Source: JAYFQE01 sp034927345 (lineage in GTDB: Bacteria; Bacillota; Clostridia; Saccharofermentanales; UBA5734). Taken from it: 64,000 nt of DNA. Made by a program: the position numbers and the translations under genes. Each line of letters starts with the position of its first letter. Within the stretch, counting starts at the first letter, position 1. Under the pieces are notes generated by a model. That model did not search any database, was not told the origin of the DNA, and saw nothing but the letters and a program-made list of their open reading frames with translations. The stretch is taken from contig JAYFQE010000019.1 of assembly GCA_034927345.1 (NCBI GenBank), positions 1 through 64,000 on the forward strand, read 5' to 3'. This document shows positions 44,701-53,537 of the stretch, piece after piece.

Positions 44701-45057
44701 CCGGATAAGCTTACAAAGGCTGAGTGGTTCGAAATTAAAAAACATCCTCAAGTAGGCTACAGAATTACGCAGGCGATTCCGGAGCTCAAGCATATCTCAG
44801 AGTATATTTTGTGCCATCACGAGCGATGGGATGGCAAAGGGTATCCGCAGGGATTAATTGGCGAACAAATACCTCTCCTGTCCCGAATTCTGGCCGTTGT
44901 TGATTCCTACGATGCTATGACGCAGGACAGATCATATAGAAAAGCCATGTCAAAAGAAGCAGCTATTTCCGAGATTGAAAAAAATTCCGGGACTCAGTTT
45001 GACCCTGAGATTGCAGGTAGTTTTATTAAAAAAGTACTAAACAAGCCTGACAATTGA
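41731..45057 (+). CDS. Multi-PAS cyclic-di-GMP enzyme with GGDEF and HD-GYP domains
   Basis: This 1108-aa cytoplasmic sensor has about six PAS domains (roughly 1-120, 130-250, 260-380, 385-500, 505-630, 635-755), most ending in DIT(D/E)RK-type linkers. A GGDEF domain follows: GGDEF at 843-847, with inhibitory site R834-x-x-D837. An HD-GYP domain comes last: HD at 976-977, HHERWDGKGYP from 1029, GYP at 1037. It could both make and break cyclic-di-GMP. There are no membrane helices. The start is a GTG with a weak ribosome site, in an AT-rich region. Cyclic-di-GMP often controls type IV pili, present in this window, but the link is inferred. Confidence 0.92.
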   Translation: MNNELYKQIIKDSPIGYAYHRTVCINDGIPCDYEFIEVNDAFKALTGLKSLDIIGKKITEILPGMSMPGFAWIHYCEDIAINGGKKELEQFSEFLNKTFKVNVYSPKKDYYITQFIDITEQKKAEAGIIEAEEFFELVFNTSPAADLITRLSDGLIINTNQGFTNLSGFTHDEIVGKSSLELNFYVNSTDRQIIIKELSEKGYCNNAEMVFRRKDGSVYTGLLSAKIFVLKGVTHISSNIRDITNRKMAEIILKASAEKYRLLIMNSHDIIYTLTPGGIFSFVSPSWTVLLGHPATQVVGQPYQQFVHPDDIAECMNFLKKVFETRQRQEGVEYRVHHNDGSWRWHTSSAVPLKDYSGEVIGYEGVARDITDRKRGEEALIVSEVRYRRLFETAKDGILILNAETGKIMNVNPFLIDMLGYSEEQIIEKAIWEIGSFKDIIANWDNFLELQQKGYIRYENLPLQTADGRKIAVEFVSNVYPVDHHMVIQCNIRDITDRKKLEAALAQEKKLFETTLISIADGVISCDNNGNVIFLNRVAERLTGWTQEAAIGKSIEEVFNVVDEVTRKQSDNIVKMVMDGGNINGLAIHNILISKDGIECPIENSAAPVIDINGETTGVVITLRDIAERKQAEKLISDSEEKFRTVFEQASVGICLVSLDRNFMSGNQKTCEILGYSAEELSNMSFIDITYSDDNAASQEVFSMMINNTIKTKSFEKRYIKKDGAIIWAELSVSLFCDSENKPRYFIVTVEDITERKKKEEEILYLNYHDGLTGLYNRTFFQEEQKRLNTQQQLPLSVIIGDINGLKLLNDALGHAEGDKLLIEMAKALGKCCRAEDILARTGGDEFCILLPKTNSQGAQLIIDRIKAACEELVNQTDKKVFYASIALGHATKTEIEEPFDNVLKVAEEYMYRRKLLEYKSLHSSIISSIKTTMFEKSNETEEHAERLAELSKILGRVLGLTDEELDKLELVSVLHDIGKISINKSILSKPDKLTKAEWFEIKKHPQVGYRITQAIPELKHISEYILCHHERWDGKGYPQGLIGEQIPLLSRILAVVDSYDAMTQDRSYRKAMSKEAAISEIEKNSGTQFDPEIAGSFIKKVLNKPDN

Positions 45058-45119
45058 AATGCCGATAGATTAATAATACATTGTGTGAAATATTTGATAG
45101 CTGAAAGTGAGATGTGTAA

Positions 45120-47411
45120 ATGGAAACACAGGGAAAGACCAAAGAACAACTGATTGCCATAATTGATTTTTTAAATAAACAGATTCTGGAATTAAAATCG
45201 GAAGAAGCACGGCATAAAAAAGCGGAAACAGCTTTGCAGGCATCCGATGAGAAATTTCGCCTCCTCTTTAATATAGCGCCAATAGGCCTTATCATTACGA
45301 ATAAGCAAGGAGATATCATAAATTTTAATAAAACGATACAAGATTTGCTGGGATATTCATTGGACACGTCCAAAATAATGAACATAATTGACCTTTATGC
45401 TGAGCCGGGCGAACGCCAGAGACTACTGGATATACTATATGAATCAAACCGTGTATGCAACTTTGAAACAATAGTAAAACATTGCGATGGCTCGACAAGA
45501 ACAGTGATAATGAATTCAGATTACCTTGACCTCGATAATGAAAAGATATTATTGACATCGGTGCACGATATTACCCAGTTAAAAAAGATACAAGAGGATC
45601 TGCTCGGATCTGAAAAAGAGTACCACCTTCTTTTCAGCAATGCTCCGGTCGGGATTACTGTTACTGACTTCCAAGGCGGATTGATTGCTGACAATCAAGC
45701 AATACAGGAGTTGTTGGGGTATAACACAGAGGAGTTAAAAAATAAAAACGTCTATGATTTTTATTATGATGCGGGGGAAAGGCAGCGACTGCTGGATTTG
45801 ACGGAGAAAGTCGGCATCGTGCGCGACTTTGAAACGAGATTCAGGCACAAAAATGGCAGTGCGATCGCCGTACTGATTAACACTGACTTGATAGATTTTA
45901 AAGATCAGCGAAAGGTGCTGCTGACGTCGATACGTGATATTACGGGACTCAAACAGGTTGAAAAGGAATTAACGAGGGAGCGCGATTTTATCAGCGCTGT
46001 TCTTGATATCGCGACGTCGCTTATCATGGTCCTGGATCAGGATGGGATGGTTACCAGATTCAACCGGGCTTGCGAAGTAACTACCGGCTACACGTTCCGG
46101 GAGATAAAAGAACAGCATGTCTGGGATGCGCTTTCAATTGACCCGGCACTGACCAGAATGCGAGTTGAAAAACTGCTGGCCGGCAATTATCCCAGCACTC
46201 ATGAGGGGATTTGGATTGCCAAAAATGGAACGCGGCGACTCATTTCATGGACAAATACCACGTTGCTCAATAATGAAGGCAAGGTCGAATATATCATCGC
46301 CACGGGTATTGACATTACCGAGCAAAGACAGGCAGAAATTGAGCTGCAGAAAGCAAATCAAAAACTGGTTTCTTGGGTTAAAGAACTCGAAGAAAGAACC
46401 ACGGAGATGAATCAGTTAAGTGAAATGGGTGAGCAGCTCCAAAACTGCCAAACCATTGAGGAGGCCTGTGCCATTAGTGCGCAGTATATCCGGAGAATCT
46501 GTCCGGCAAGCCATGGCGCTTTATATCTGATTAACGCCTCTAAAAATATGGCCGAAGCGGCGCAAATGTGGGGCGACCCTGTTTCCACAGAAAAGACATT
46601 CATGCCGTTAAACTGTTGGTCAGTACGACGCGGCCGACTGCATCTGATTGACGACGACCACCCGGGACTGCGCTGCGAACACATTATCGGCTCACAAACC
46701 GGCCAATATTTATGTGTGCCGATGTTAATCAACGGGGAAGCCATCGGAATACTTCACCTAAATCACACTGCCGCGCTGAAAGAGGAACAACAAGAATCAA
46801 CATATCATTTATATAATGAACACAAAACTCAACTGATTATGACAATGACTGATCATATCGCCCTGGCCTTATCAAACCTGAAACTCAGGGAAACCCTTCG
46901 CCAGCAGTCGATCCGAGATATTCTTACCGGGCTGTTCAACCGACGCTATATGGAAGAAACGCTGACCCGGGAGTTGCAGCGGGCTGAGCGAGAAAAAATA
47001 TCTATCGGGGTGATTATGTTGGACATCGACCACTTTAAGAATTTTAATGACCTTTCCGGACATGATGGCGGAGATGCGCTGCTCCGTGAACTGGGATTGT
47101 TTCTTAAGAAGAGCACACGCGGCGGAGATATTGTGTGTCGTTACGGCGGAGAAGAATTCGTGGCATTACTGCCCAATGCCACCTTGGAAGAAACCAGGCT
47201 TCGTGCTGAGGAACTGCGGCTGGGCGTAAAAGGGCTTTTAGTATACCATCTTGGGAAACCTCTTGGGAAATGTACAATCTCCTTGGGCGTCGCTGCCTTC
47301 CCAGAGTGTGGACTGACAAGTGAGGCGCTCTTGAAAAACGCTGATAATGCTCTTTACCGCGCTAAAGATGAGGGAAGAGATAAAGTGGTTGTTAGCTTGA
47401 TTAATAGTTAA
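45120..47411 (+). CDS. PAS-PAS-PAS-GAF-GGDEF diguanylate cyclase
   Basis: This 763-aa cytoplasmic protein makes cyclic-di-GMP. A short coiled coil opens it. PAS1 (about 45-155) and PAS2 (about 165-275) are clear duplicates: both hold a GERQRLLD segment and end (L/T)S(V/I)(H/R)DIT. PAS3 covers about 290-405, and a GAF-like domain about 440-590. The GGDEF domain has an intact GGEEF at 676-680 and inhibitory R667-x-x-D670. It begins 62 bases after the larger PAS protein and is probably cotranscribed. The pair would let several signals set the nucleotide level. Confidence 0.92.
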   Translation: METQGKTKEQLIAIIDFLNKQILELKSEEARHKKAETALQASDEKFRLLFNIAPIGLIITNKQGDIINFNKTIQDLLGYSLDTSKIMNIIDLYAEPGERQRLLDILYESNRVCNFETIVKHCDGSTRTVIMNSDYLDLDNEKILLTSVHDITQLKKIQEDLLGSEKEYHLLFSNAPVGITVTDFQGGLIADNQAIQELLGYNTEELKNKNVYDFYYDAGERQRLLDLTEKVGIVRDFETRFRHKNGSAIAVLINTDLIDFKDQRKVLLTSIRDITGLKQVEKELTRERDFISAVLDIATSLIMVLDQDGMVTRFNRACEVTTGYTFREIKEQHVWDALSIDPALTRMRVEKLLAGNYPSTHEGIWIAKNGTRRLISWTNTTLLNNEGKVEYIIATGIDITEQRQAEIELQKANQKLVSWVKELEERTTEMNQLSEMGEQLQNCQTIEEACAISAQYIRRICPASHGALYLINASKNMAEAAQMWGDPVSTEKTFMPLNCWSVRRGRLHLIDDDHPGLRCEHIIGSQTGQYLCVPMLINGEAIGILHLNHTAALKEEQQESTYHLYNEHKTQLIMTMTDHIALALSNLKLRETLRQQSIRDILTGLFNRRYMEETLTRELQRAEREKISIGVIMLDIDHFKNFNDLSGHDGGDALLRELGLFLKKSTRGGDIVCRYGGEEFVALLPNATLEETRLRAEELRLGVKGLLVYHLGKPLGKCTISLGVAAFPECGLTSEALLKNADNALYRAKDEGRDKVVVSLINS

Positions 47412-47480
47412 TGCGGCTTTCGAAAATGGCGGCGCCGTGAAATCCGGGATGTGATTGCCTTTATCGAAGGGGGTGAGCCC

Positions 47481-49052
47481 ATGAAAGATGAATATGATGT
47501 CGTTGTTGCCGGAGGTGGGTTAGCAGGACTGACCAGCGCGGCTTACTTATGCCGCGCAGGGCTTCAGACGCTGCTTTGTGAAAGAAGGAAAAAAACCGGC
47601 GGCCTGGTGGAGACCTTCTGGCATCAGGGCTTTGCTTTTGATGCCGGCATTCGGGCCTTTGAGAATTCAGGTATTGTTTTCCCCATGCTCAAAGACTTAG
47701 GAATTGATATTGAGTTTACGAAAAATGAAGTAGCCATTGGTATTGGAAATCAATCTGTTAAGCTCACGTCACAAGACAGTGTAAACAACTATATGTCCAT
47801 GCTGAAGGATTTCTTTCCGGATGATGCATCAGGTATAGAACGCATCGAAAAAGTGATCCGAAAAGTCATGAGTTATATGAATGTCCTTTACGGAATAGAC
47901 AATCCTTTGTTTATAAGAAAAATAGATTTGGATTACCTCATAAAAACTTTACTGCCCTGGTTTTTCAAGTACCAGGTAAATATCAGGAAAGCAAGCCGGC
48001 TTAACGAGCCTATTCAGACTTACCTGCACCGTTTTACAAAAAACAATGCGCTGATCGATATGATCATACAACACTTCTTCAAAAAAACGCCGGCGTTCTT
48101 TGCTTTAAGCTACTTTAGCCTCTACCTGGATTATTGCTATCCAATTGGAGGGACAGGTATTCTCGCGGAAAAAATGACAGATTTTATAAAGTCTGCGGGC
48201 GGCGAAATATTAATAGGAACCGGTGTTGTTCAAGTCGATGCAGGGAATCATCAGATCGAGCTGGAAAATGGAACCATGATTAAATATAAAAGCTTGATCT
48301 GGGCGGCAGACCAAAGAACTTTATATAATATAACAAAAGGAATCAATACAGCATGCTTCAGGAAACAACACAAACTTTCTCAAAAAAGTAAAGGCGGCGA
48401 TTCGATATTAACGGTTTTTCTTGGGGTGAACCAAGATGAAAGCTATTTTAAAGAAAGGTGCGGCGCGCATATGTTCTATACGCCCAATACTATAGGATTG
48501 TCTTCGCTGCCTCCTTGGGAAGAACCTATAAAAAGCGGCAGCGATGGCGTATTTTGTTGGATGGACAGTTATCTTGAACGGACAACCTTCGAAATAGCAT
48601 GCTCTGTAATAAGAGATAGCACGCTGGCGCCGGAAGGAAAAGCCGGACTCACCATCAGCACTTTGCTAGATTACGGTCTGGTTAAACTCGTTTCCGATGG
48701 GGGAGATTACGAACGCTTTAAGGAGTTTTGTATTCAAAAAATTGTCGCCGTTCTGGAAAAGTCCTTGTTCCCGGGCTTCCAGAAATTGATTTTATTTAAA
48801 TTATGCGCTACTCCTTTATCTCTTGAAAAGGAGACCTTTAATTCAGAGGGCGCAATAACCGGATGGTCTTTTACAAATCCGGAGTTGCCTTGCGAAAACC
48901 GATTCAAGAGAATAACCAAGGCTATACATACACCAATTCCTGATGTCTATCAATGCGGACAGTGGACATTCAGCCCATCCGGCCTTCCTGTTTCGATCGT
49001 TACCGGAAAACTTGCGGCAGATCAAGTACAAAAGAAACAAAGGAAGACATAA
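47481..49052 (+). CDS. CrtI/phytoene-dehydrogenase-like FAD oxidoreductase
   Basis: This 523-aa flavoprotein starts with the FAD dinucleotide fold (VVVAGGGLAGLTSAAYL, then CERRKKTGGLVETF). It ends with the CrtI-type motif region (PDVYQCGQWTFSPSGLPVSIV). The family includes carotenoid desaturases and isomerases and all-trans-retinol saturase, but no carotenoid synthesis genes are nearby. The substrate is therefore unknown. ATG 47481 follows GGGGGTGAG. It lies 69 bases after the cyclase gene and may share its transcript. Confidence 0.82.
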   Translation: MKDEYDVVVAGGGLAGLTSAAYLCRAGLQTLLCERRKKTGGLVETFWHQGFAFDAGIRAFENSGIVFPMLKDLGIDIEFTKNEVAIGIGNQSVKLTSQDSVNNYMSMLKDFFPDDASGIERIEKVIRKVMSYMNVLYGIDNPLFIRKIDLDYLIKTLLPWFFKYQVNIRKASRLNEPIQTYLHRFTKNNALIDMIIQHFFKKTPAFFALSYFSLYLDYCYPIGGTGILAEKMTDFIKSAGGEILIGTGVVQVDAGNHQIELENGTMIKYKSLIWAADQRTLYNITKGINTACFRKQHKLSQKSKGGDSILTVFLGVNQDESYFKERCGAHMFYTPNTIGLSSLPPWEEPIKSGSDGVFCWMDSYLERTTFEIACSVIRDSTLAPEGKAGLTISTLLDYGLVKLVSDGGDYERFKEFCIQKIVAVLEKSLFPGFQKLILFKLCATPLSLEKETFNSEGAITGWSFTNPELPCENRFKRITKAIHTPIPDVYQCGQWTFSPSGLPVSIVTGKLAADQVQKKQRKT

Positions 49053-49132
49053 CGATTATGTCTTCAGGCTACGACTATTATCTATTTGGGTATACGGTAC
49101 CGGCGATCTACACCCCCCCGATATTCGTGTTT

Positions 49133-51373
49133 TCACCCAAGATAACCACTACAAAAACTGCGTCGGTATTCTCCGGGTGTTATTCCGGTAATTTGACGGA
49201 ATCGCCGGATAAAAGAGGTCGTATTAAAATATCCGACCGCAATGCCAACCTCCTGTATGCTCTTGCTTGAATGAGCTAGTAGATCTTTGGCTTTATTAAT
49301 CTTTAATTCCGTAATGACGTCAATCAGCTGTTGTCCGCTCATTTGCTTGAAATAATTGCTCAACGATGAAACGGGCATGGAGAAAAAACTGGCCAGGTTC
49401 TTAATGGAAAAATTAGTATCTGTGTAGTGCTGTTCAATATATATTTTCATTTGTTCAATAGGGAAATTGATTTTATCGGCCGGGTTATTCTGCTGGCTAA
49501 CGGTGTATACGAGATTGTCAATAATGGCTATGAGTTCCGACGCTTTCAGCTTCTGATGGATGAACAGAGATAAAGGATTCTCCAGAACGGCGGCGTCGAT
49601 CGATAATGTTTTGAAATATGTCAAAATGAGATAGACCGCCTGATAAGTTATGGTTAACGTTTCTTGAATGAGACCTCTATGGTTCAGAATCTCCGTTTTA
49701 AGATTATTAAGCGATTCCGCTACTTCTGTATAATTATTTTGGTCAAGAGCTTGTTTTAGTTTCCTGATGGAGACGCTGGCGTATCGGATATCGGTTTCGG
49801 GCGGATATTTGCAGGTCGCGGCGCCTGAACCGACAACGGTATTGCTTAGCGCCAATACGGCCTGAGCATAAGCAGCGGGAATTTCGCGGGGAGATTTGCA
49901 GGGCGCGCTCATACCAATGGAACATACCGCCTGAGTTTTTTGCCTCATCTGTTCTATGACTGACTTTTCAAACGTTTCATCTTCAGTTTCGGGAAACGAT
50001 ATGATGGCAATAAAGCCATCACACATCGATAAAGGAAGCGTCAGCATCTGTATGGATTCGTTTGACGTGCCGTTTTTTCCGAATAGACCCTGATCTATAT
50101 TTGAATCGCACAAGGTAATGGCAACAAGAAAATTCGAATACCTTAGAGATATATTCAGATTTTCTGCTTCGCTGTTAAATGATTCGATGCTGTCAAACTG
50201 CCCTCCGAGCAATTGACGGATCATCATACCGCGCATCGCTGCGATATGATGATCCAGACTGCTTTTCATTTGACTGCGCTCATAATCCATCAAATCAATA
50301 CAATTTTCAATGTATTCGTAGTCATTTTTGACTTGTTTCGAATCGGAGCTTAGAAGAGACGACGTTTTGCTCATTATAGAATGAATTGGCGCATAACTGA
50401 ATTTGGATGTGAAAAGAACAAGTACCAATCCCAGAATCAGCGCAATAAAAACGACAACCAGCAAAAATTCAAGAAGTCCAAACGAGTGCGTGGATGTTTC
50501 CGTGATGATCGTTTGTAAAGACCATGCGGATTTGTTCGAAACGCAGGTTAGGCATATCTTTCTTTTCCCCGAAAGGTTGAGTAAATCGCCTTGGACAGTG
50601 ATGTCTTTGTTTTCTATAACGGTACGGCCATCGCATAATGCCTGGTTATATCCGGAAGCATCTCCTTGACTGTAGCTTGCTATCGTGGAACCATCGTCAC
50701 TTAGCAATGCAACCAGTCCGTCTCTACCGTCGAGCAGTCGAGATAAAGGGTTGGTGAAAGCCTTATCCAACACCTGAAAGACAACGAGATGCCGTTTGCC
50801 CCCATTTCTGATAATGGTATACGGAAACAGATAGTAATTGTTGTGAAGATATTTATCCCATAAGAGAAGGCTTTTCCCGGTCTGTAGTTCCTCAAGCAGA
50901 CTGCCGCTTTCTATCGATGTATCAGAGGTAGTAAAGCGGGTGTTGTTGAATCGATCAACGGTACAGCTGTCACGGCCGGCAAATATATAGTCATCGTCTT
51001 CGCAATAATACCATATATACGCCAGACTTTCCCGCGTAGTTGTAAAAATTTTAAGCTTGTTGAGCAGACTCGTCACGCTGGAATAGGATTTTGGGGAATA
51101 ATTACTCATAATTTCGTTATCATACTGCAACTGGTTCACAACATTTTGAAACGTGGACTGCCATGACTGAATGTCTTCCATCGTATAAGACAACGATCGG
51201 GCACTTTCAGTTAAGATAAGCCGGTTATTGGTATCTCGATAATAATAATAAATAAAACTGCTGAGCAAGCTGAAAGGTATAAAAAAAACAAGTAAATAAG
51301 AAAGCAAAATTCTATAAAATGTGGAGCATTTTTGCTTTTTGATTACAATCACCCCAGTCACTTTGCAGGGCAT
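49133..51373 (-). CDS. Membrane-bound AraC/YesM-type regulator
   Basis: This 746-aa regulator has two membrane helices (about residues 22-45 and 290-316) flanking an extracellular sensor of about 245 residues. A cytoplasmic linker and a C-terminal AraC helix-turn-helix pair follow: FSIKNLASFFSMPVSSLSNYF and SIQEVGIAVGYFNTTSFIRRF. Such proteins in Bacillota control neighbouring Lpl-type sugar ABC genes. It is divergent from them here, with about 217 bases between. It probably senses an extracellular sugar or a binding-protein complex. The start at 51373 places a short basic tail before the first helix. Confidence 0.88.
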   Translation of the reverse strand: MPCKVTGVIVIKKQKCSTFYRILLSYLLVFFIPFSLLSSFIYYYYRDTNNRLILTESARSLSYTMEDIQSWQSTFQNVVNQLQYDNEIMSNYSPKSYSSVTSLLNKLKIFTTTRESLAYIWYYCEDDDYIFAGRDSCTVDRFNNTRFTTSDTSIESGSLLEELQTGKSLLLWDKYLHNNYYLFPYTIIRNGGKRHLVVFQVLDKAFTNPLSRLLDGRDGLVALLSDDGSTIASYSQGDASGYNQALCDGRTVIENKDITVQGDLLNLSGKRKICLTCVSNKSAWSLQTIITETSTHSFGLLEFLLVVVFIALILGLVLVLFTSKFSYAPIHSIMSKTSSLLSSDSKQVKNDYEYIENCIDLMDYERSQMKSSLDHHIAAMRGMMIRQLLGGQFDSIESFNSEAENLNISLRYSNFLVAITLCDSNIDQGLFGKNGTSNESIQMLTLPLSMCDGFIAIISFPETEDETFEKSVIEQMRQKTQAVCSIGMSAPCKSPREIPAAYAQAVLALSNTVVGSGAATCKYPPETDIRYASVSIRKLKQALDQNNYTEVAESLNNLKTEILNHRGLIQETLTITYQAVYLILTYFKTLSIDAAVLENPLSLFIHQKLKASELIAIIDNLVYTVSQQNNPADKINFPIEQMKIYIEQHYTDTNFSIKNLASFFSMPVSSLSNYFKQMSGQQLIDVITELKINKAKDLLAHSSKSIQEVGIAVGYFNTTSFIRRFRQITGITPGEYRRSFCSGYLG

Positions 51374-51499
51374 TCACGGCTGCATGCTCATTTATAGAGC
51401 ATCTTTTACTATACACAAAAAAATTAACGCGTCAATTGCCATTTTTTTTGTGATGTATATGTATATTTAATGGGATTGTCATCGGAATAATTATGTTTA

Positions 51500-51528
51500 T
51501 TGACTAAAACAAGGCCGAAAACTATACT
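51500..51528 (+). promoter_or_regulatory. Consensus promoter of the sugar uptake operon
   Basis: TTGACT (51500-51505), a 17-base gap and TATACT (51523-51528). This is the best sigma-A-type promoter in the window. It lies 62 bases before the first permease gene. Confidence 0.8.
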
Positions 51529-51590
51529 GGCGTCACGATAATGACCAGCGGACGGATCGCATATTTAAAGCGACCGGACGGGAGGCACGA

Positions 51591-52553
51591 ATGAACATAA
51601 CAGGATTCGCGAACAAAGGTATCACCATAGGAAAAACAAAGGAGAATAAACGCAACGGGTTAAAATACATTCTTGCTAATTATCAGCTTTATTTACTGAT
51701 GGCAATGATCATGTTGTATTTTATCGTTTTTAAATATTTACCGATGTATGGATTAAGCATGGCGTTTATGAATTTTGATCCGATTTTAGGGTTCAGCGGT
51801 AGCGAATGGGTTGGCGTTGAACAGTTTAAAAAGCTGTTTGGCGGAATCTATTTCTGGACGATTTTAAAAAACACGCTGTCGCTGAGCTTGTATTCTCTGC
51901 TGGTGGGTTTTCCTTTTCCCATAATTTTTGCACTGTTTCTTAATGCGGTACGACAGGAGTGGATTAAAAAGCCGATTCAAACCGTCGCGTATGCTCCTCA
52001 CTTTATTTCTACAGTCGTTATTGTTGGTATGCTCAAGTTGTTTTTATCGCCGTCGGCCGGCATTGTGAATCGATTCATCGAAGCGCTTGGCGGAAATGCG
52101 ATCAATTTCTTTGCCAAAGCGTCCATGTTTCCGAGTCTCTATGTCTGGTCGGACATTTGGCAGAATAACGGCTGGAACGCTGTTATTTACATTGCGGCGT
52201 TAAGTGCCATAGACCCGGAGCTGCATGAGGCAGCCAAGGTCGATGGAGCCGGACGATTTAAACGGATGTGGCACATTGATCTGCCAGGCATCATGCCAAC
52301 CATTATCATCTTGCTTATATTCAGCATCGGTGGACTTATAAACGTGGGTTTTGAAAAAGTGTTTCTGATGCAAAATGACTTGAATATCTCGACTTCAGAA
52401 ATCATAGCGACTTATTCATACAAAGTCGGCCTTCAGCAAGCGCAGTATAGCTATTCTGCCGCGGTCGGCATGTTTAATTCAGTGGTCAACTTCATTCTGC
52501 TCATGTCCATCAATTTTATCTCGCGGCACATGGCAAAAACATCACTTTGGTAG
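51591..52553 (+). CDS. Sugar ABC transporter permease, LplB-type
   Basis: This 320-aa inner permease has six membrane helices. The MalF-like EAA loop reads ELHEAAKVDGAGRFKRMWHIDLPG and contacts the ATPase. The N-terminus (YLLMAMIMLYFIVFKYLPMYG) is typical of the LplB/YtcP branch, which takes up oligosaccharides such as plant-cell-wall fragments. It forms a unit with the next permease and the binding lipoprotein. No ATPase gene is present, as in other Lpl-type loci that use a shared MsmX-like ATPase. Start ATG follows GGGAGG. Confidence 0.92.
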   Translation: MNITGFANKGITIGKTKENKRNGLKYILANYQLYLLMAMIMLYFIVFKYLPMYGLSMAFMNFDPILGFSGSEWVGVEQFKKLFGGIYFWTILKNTLSLSLYSLLVGFPFPIIFALFLNAVRQEWIKKPIQTVAYAPHFISTVVIVGMLKLFLSPSAGIVNRFIEALGGNAINFFAKASMFPSLYVWSDIWQNNGWNAVIYIAALSAIDPELHEAAKVDGAGRFKRMWHIDLPGIMPTIIILLIFSIGGLINVGFEKVFLMQNDLNISTSEIIATYSYKVGLQQAQYSYSAAVGMFNSVVNFILLMSINFISRHMAKTSLW

Positions 52554-52568
52554 GATGGTATATAAGGT

Positions 52569-53474
52569 ATGAAAAGTAATCGTATTCGCGAGTCTTCGAC
52601 GGATCGGATGTTCTTTATCTTAGTATGGGCGGTTATGATTTTTTCGTTGCTGGTAACGGTTTACCCACTGTACTTTGTGGTTATCGCGTCTATCTCCGAC
52701 CCAAGCCAGGTTGCCATGGGCGAGATCGTTCTTTATCCCAAAAACCTGCAGCTTGATGGATACAGGAAGGTTTTCCAGTCAAATAATATCTGGAACGCAT
52801 ACTGGAATACGCTCGTGTATACGTCGGCCGGTACATTGATCAGCGTCGTCAGCACCATGACGGCAGCCTTTGTTTTTTCGCGAAGGGAACTCAAAGGTTC
52901 GCGCTTATGCATGCTTATCATACTATTCACCATGTTTTTCAGCGGCGGGCTGATACCAACCTATTTCAACATCCGGAATTTGGGGATGCTTGACACAATA
53001 TGGGCGCTTATCATCCCCGGGGCTGTCAGCGTGTATAATCTGATTATTGCCCGCACATACATCCAAAGCAACGTACCCGTCGCGCTCGAGGAAGCGTCAA
53101 GTATCGATGGATGTACGCCGCTTCGGTTTTATTTCCGTGTCGTGCTTCCGTTGTCGGCGCCTATTATTGGCGTATTGACGTTATATTGTGTTGTCGGGTA
53201 TTGGAATTCATATTATGATGCCCTGATCTACCTTACCAATCGGAGTAAATACCCGCTGCAGCTCATTCTAAGAGAGATCCTCATTCAAAGCAAGATATCG
53301 GCCGAGGATATGAATATCACAGATAAAATCAAAGAGGGACTGCGTTCCGCGCAGCTTGCTGAATCGCTTAAATACGCGTTGATTATCGTTTCCAGTCTGC
53401 CGATGCTGATTCTGTATCCGTTTCTTCAGCGCTTTTTTGTTAAAGGAATTATGGTCGGCTCAATAAAAGGATGA
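52569..53474 (+). CDS. Sugar ABC transporter permease, LplC/YtcP-type
   Basis: This 301-aa permease has six membrane helices. Its EAA loop reads LEEASSIDGCTPLRFYFRVVLPLS. The PLYFVVIASISDPSQV start and GIMVGSIKG end are hallmarks of the LplC/YtcP family. It begins 15 bases after the first permease and is certainly in the same operon. The two permeases should form a heterodimer. Confidence 0.92.
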   Translation: MKSNRIRESSTDRMFFILVWAVMIFSLLVTVYPLYFVVIASISDPSQVAMGEIVLYPKNLQLDGYRKVFQSNNIWNAYWNTLVYTSAGTLISVVSTMTAAFVFSRRELKGSRLCMLIILFTMFFSGGLIPTYFNIRNLGMLDTIWALIIPGAVSVYNLIIARTYIQSNVPVALEEASSIDGCTPLRFYFRVVLPLSAPIIGVLTLYCVVGYWNSYYDALIYLTNRSKYPLQLILREILIQSKISAEDMNITDKIKEGLRSAQLAESLKYALIIVSSLPMLILYPFLQRFFVKGIMVGSIKG

Positions 53475-53537
53475 CTATACTGGTGAATAGGCGGCCGCCT
53501 TCACATATCAATCGACAGAAAAAGGGAGGAAATTTGA

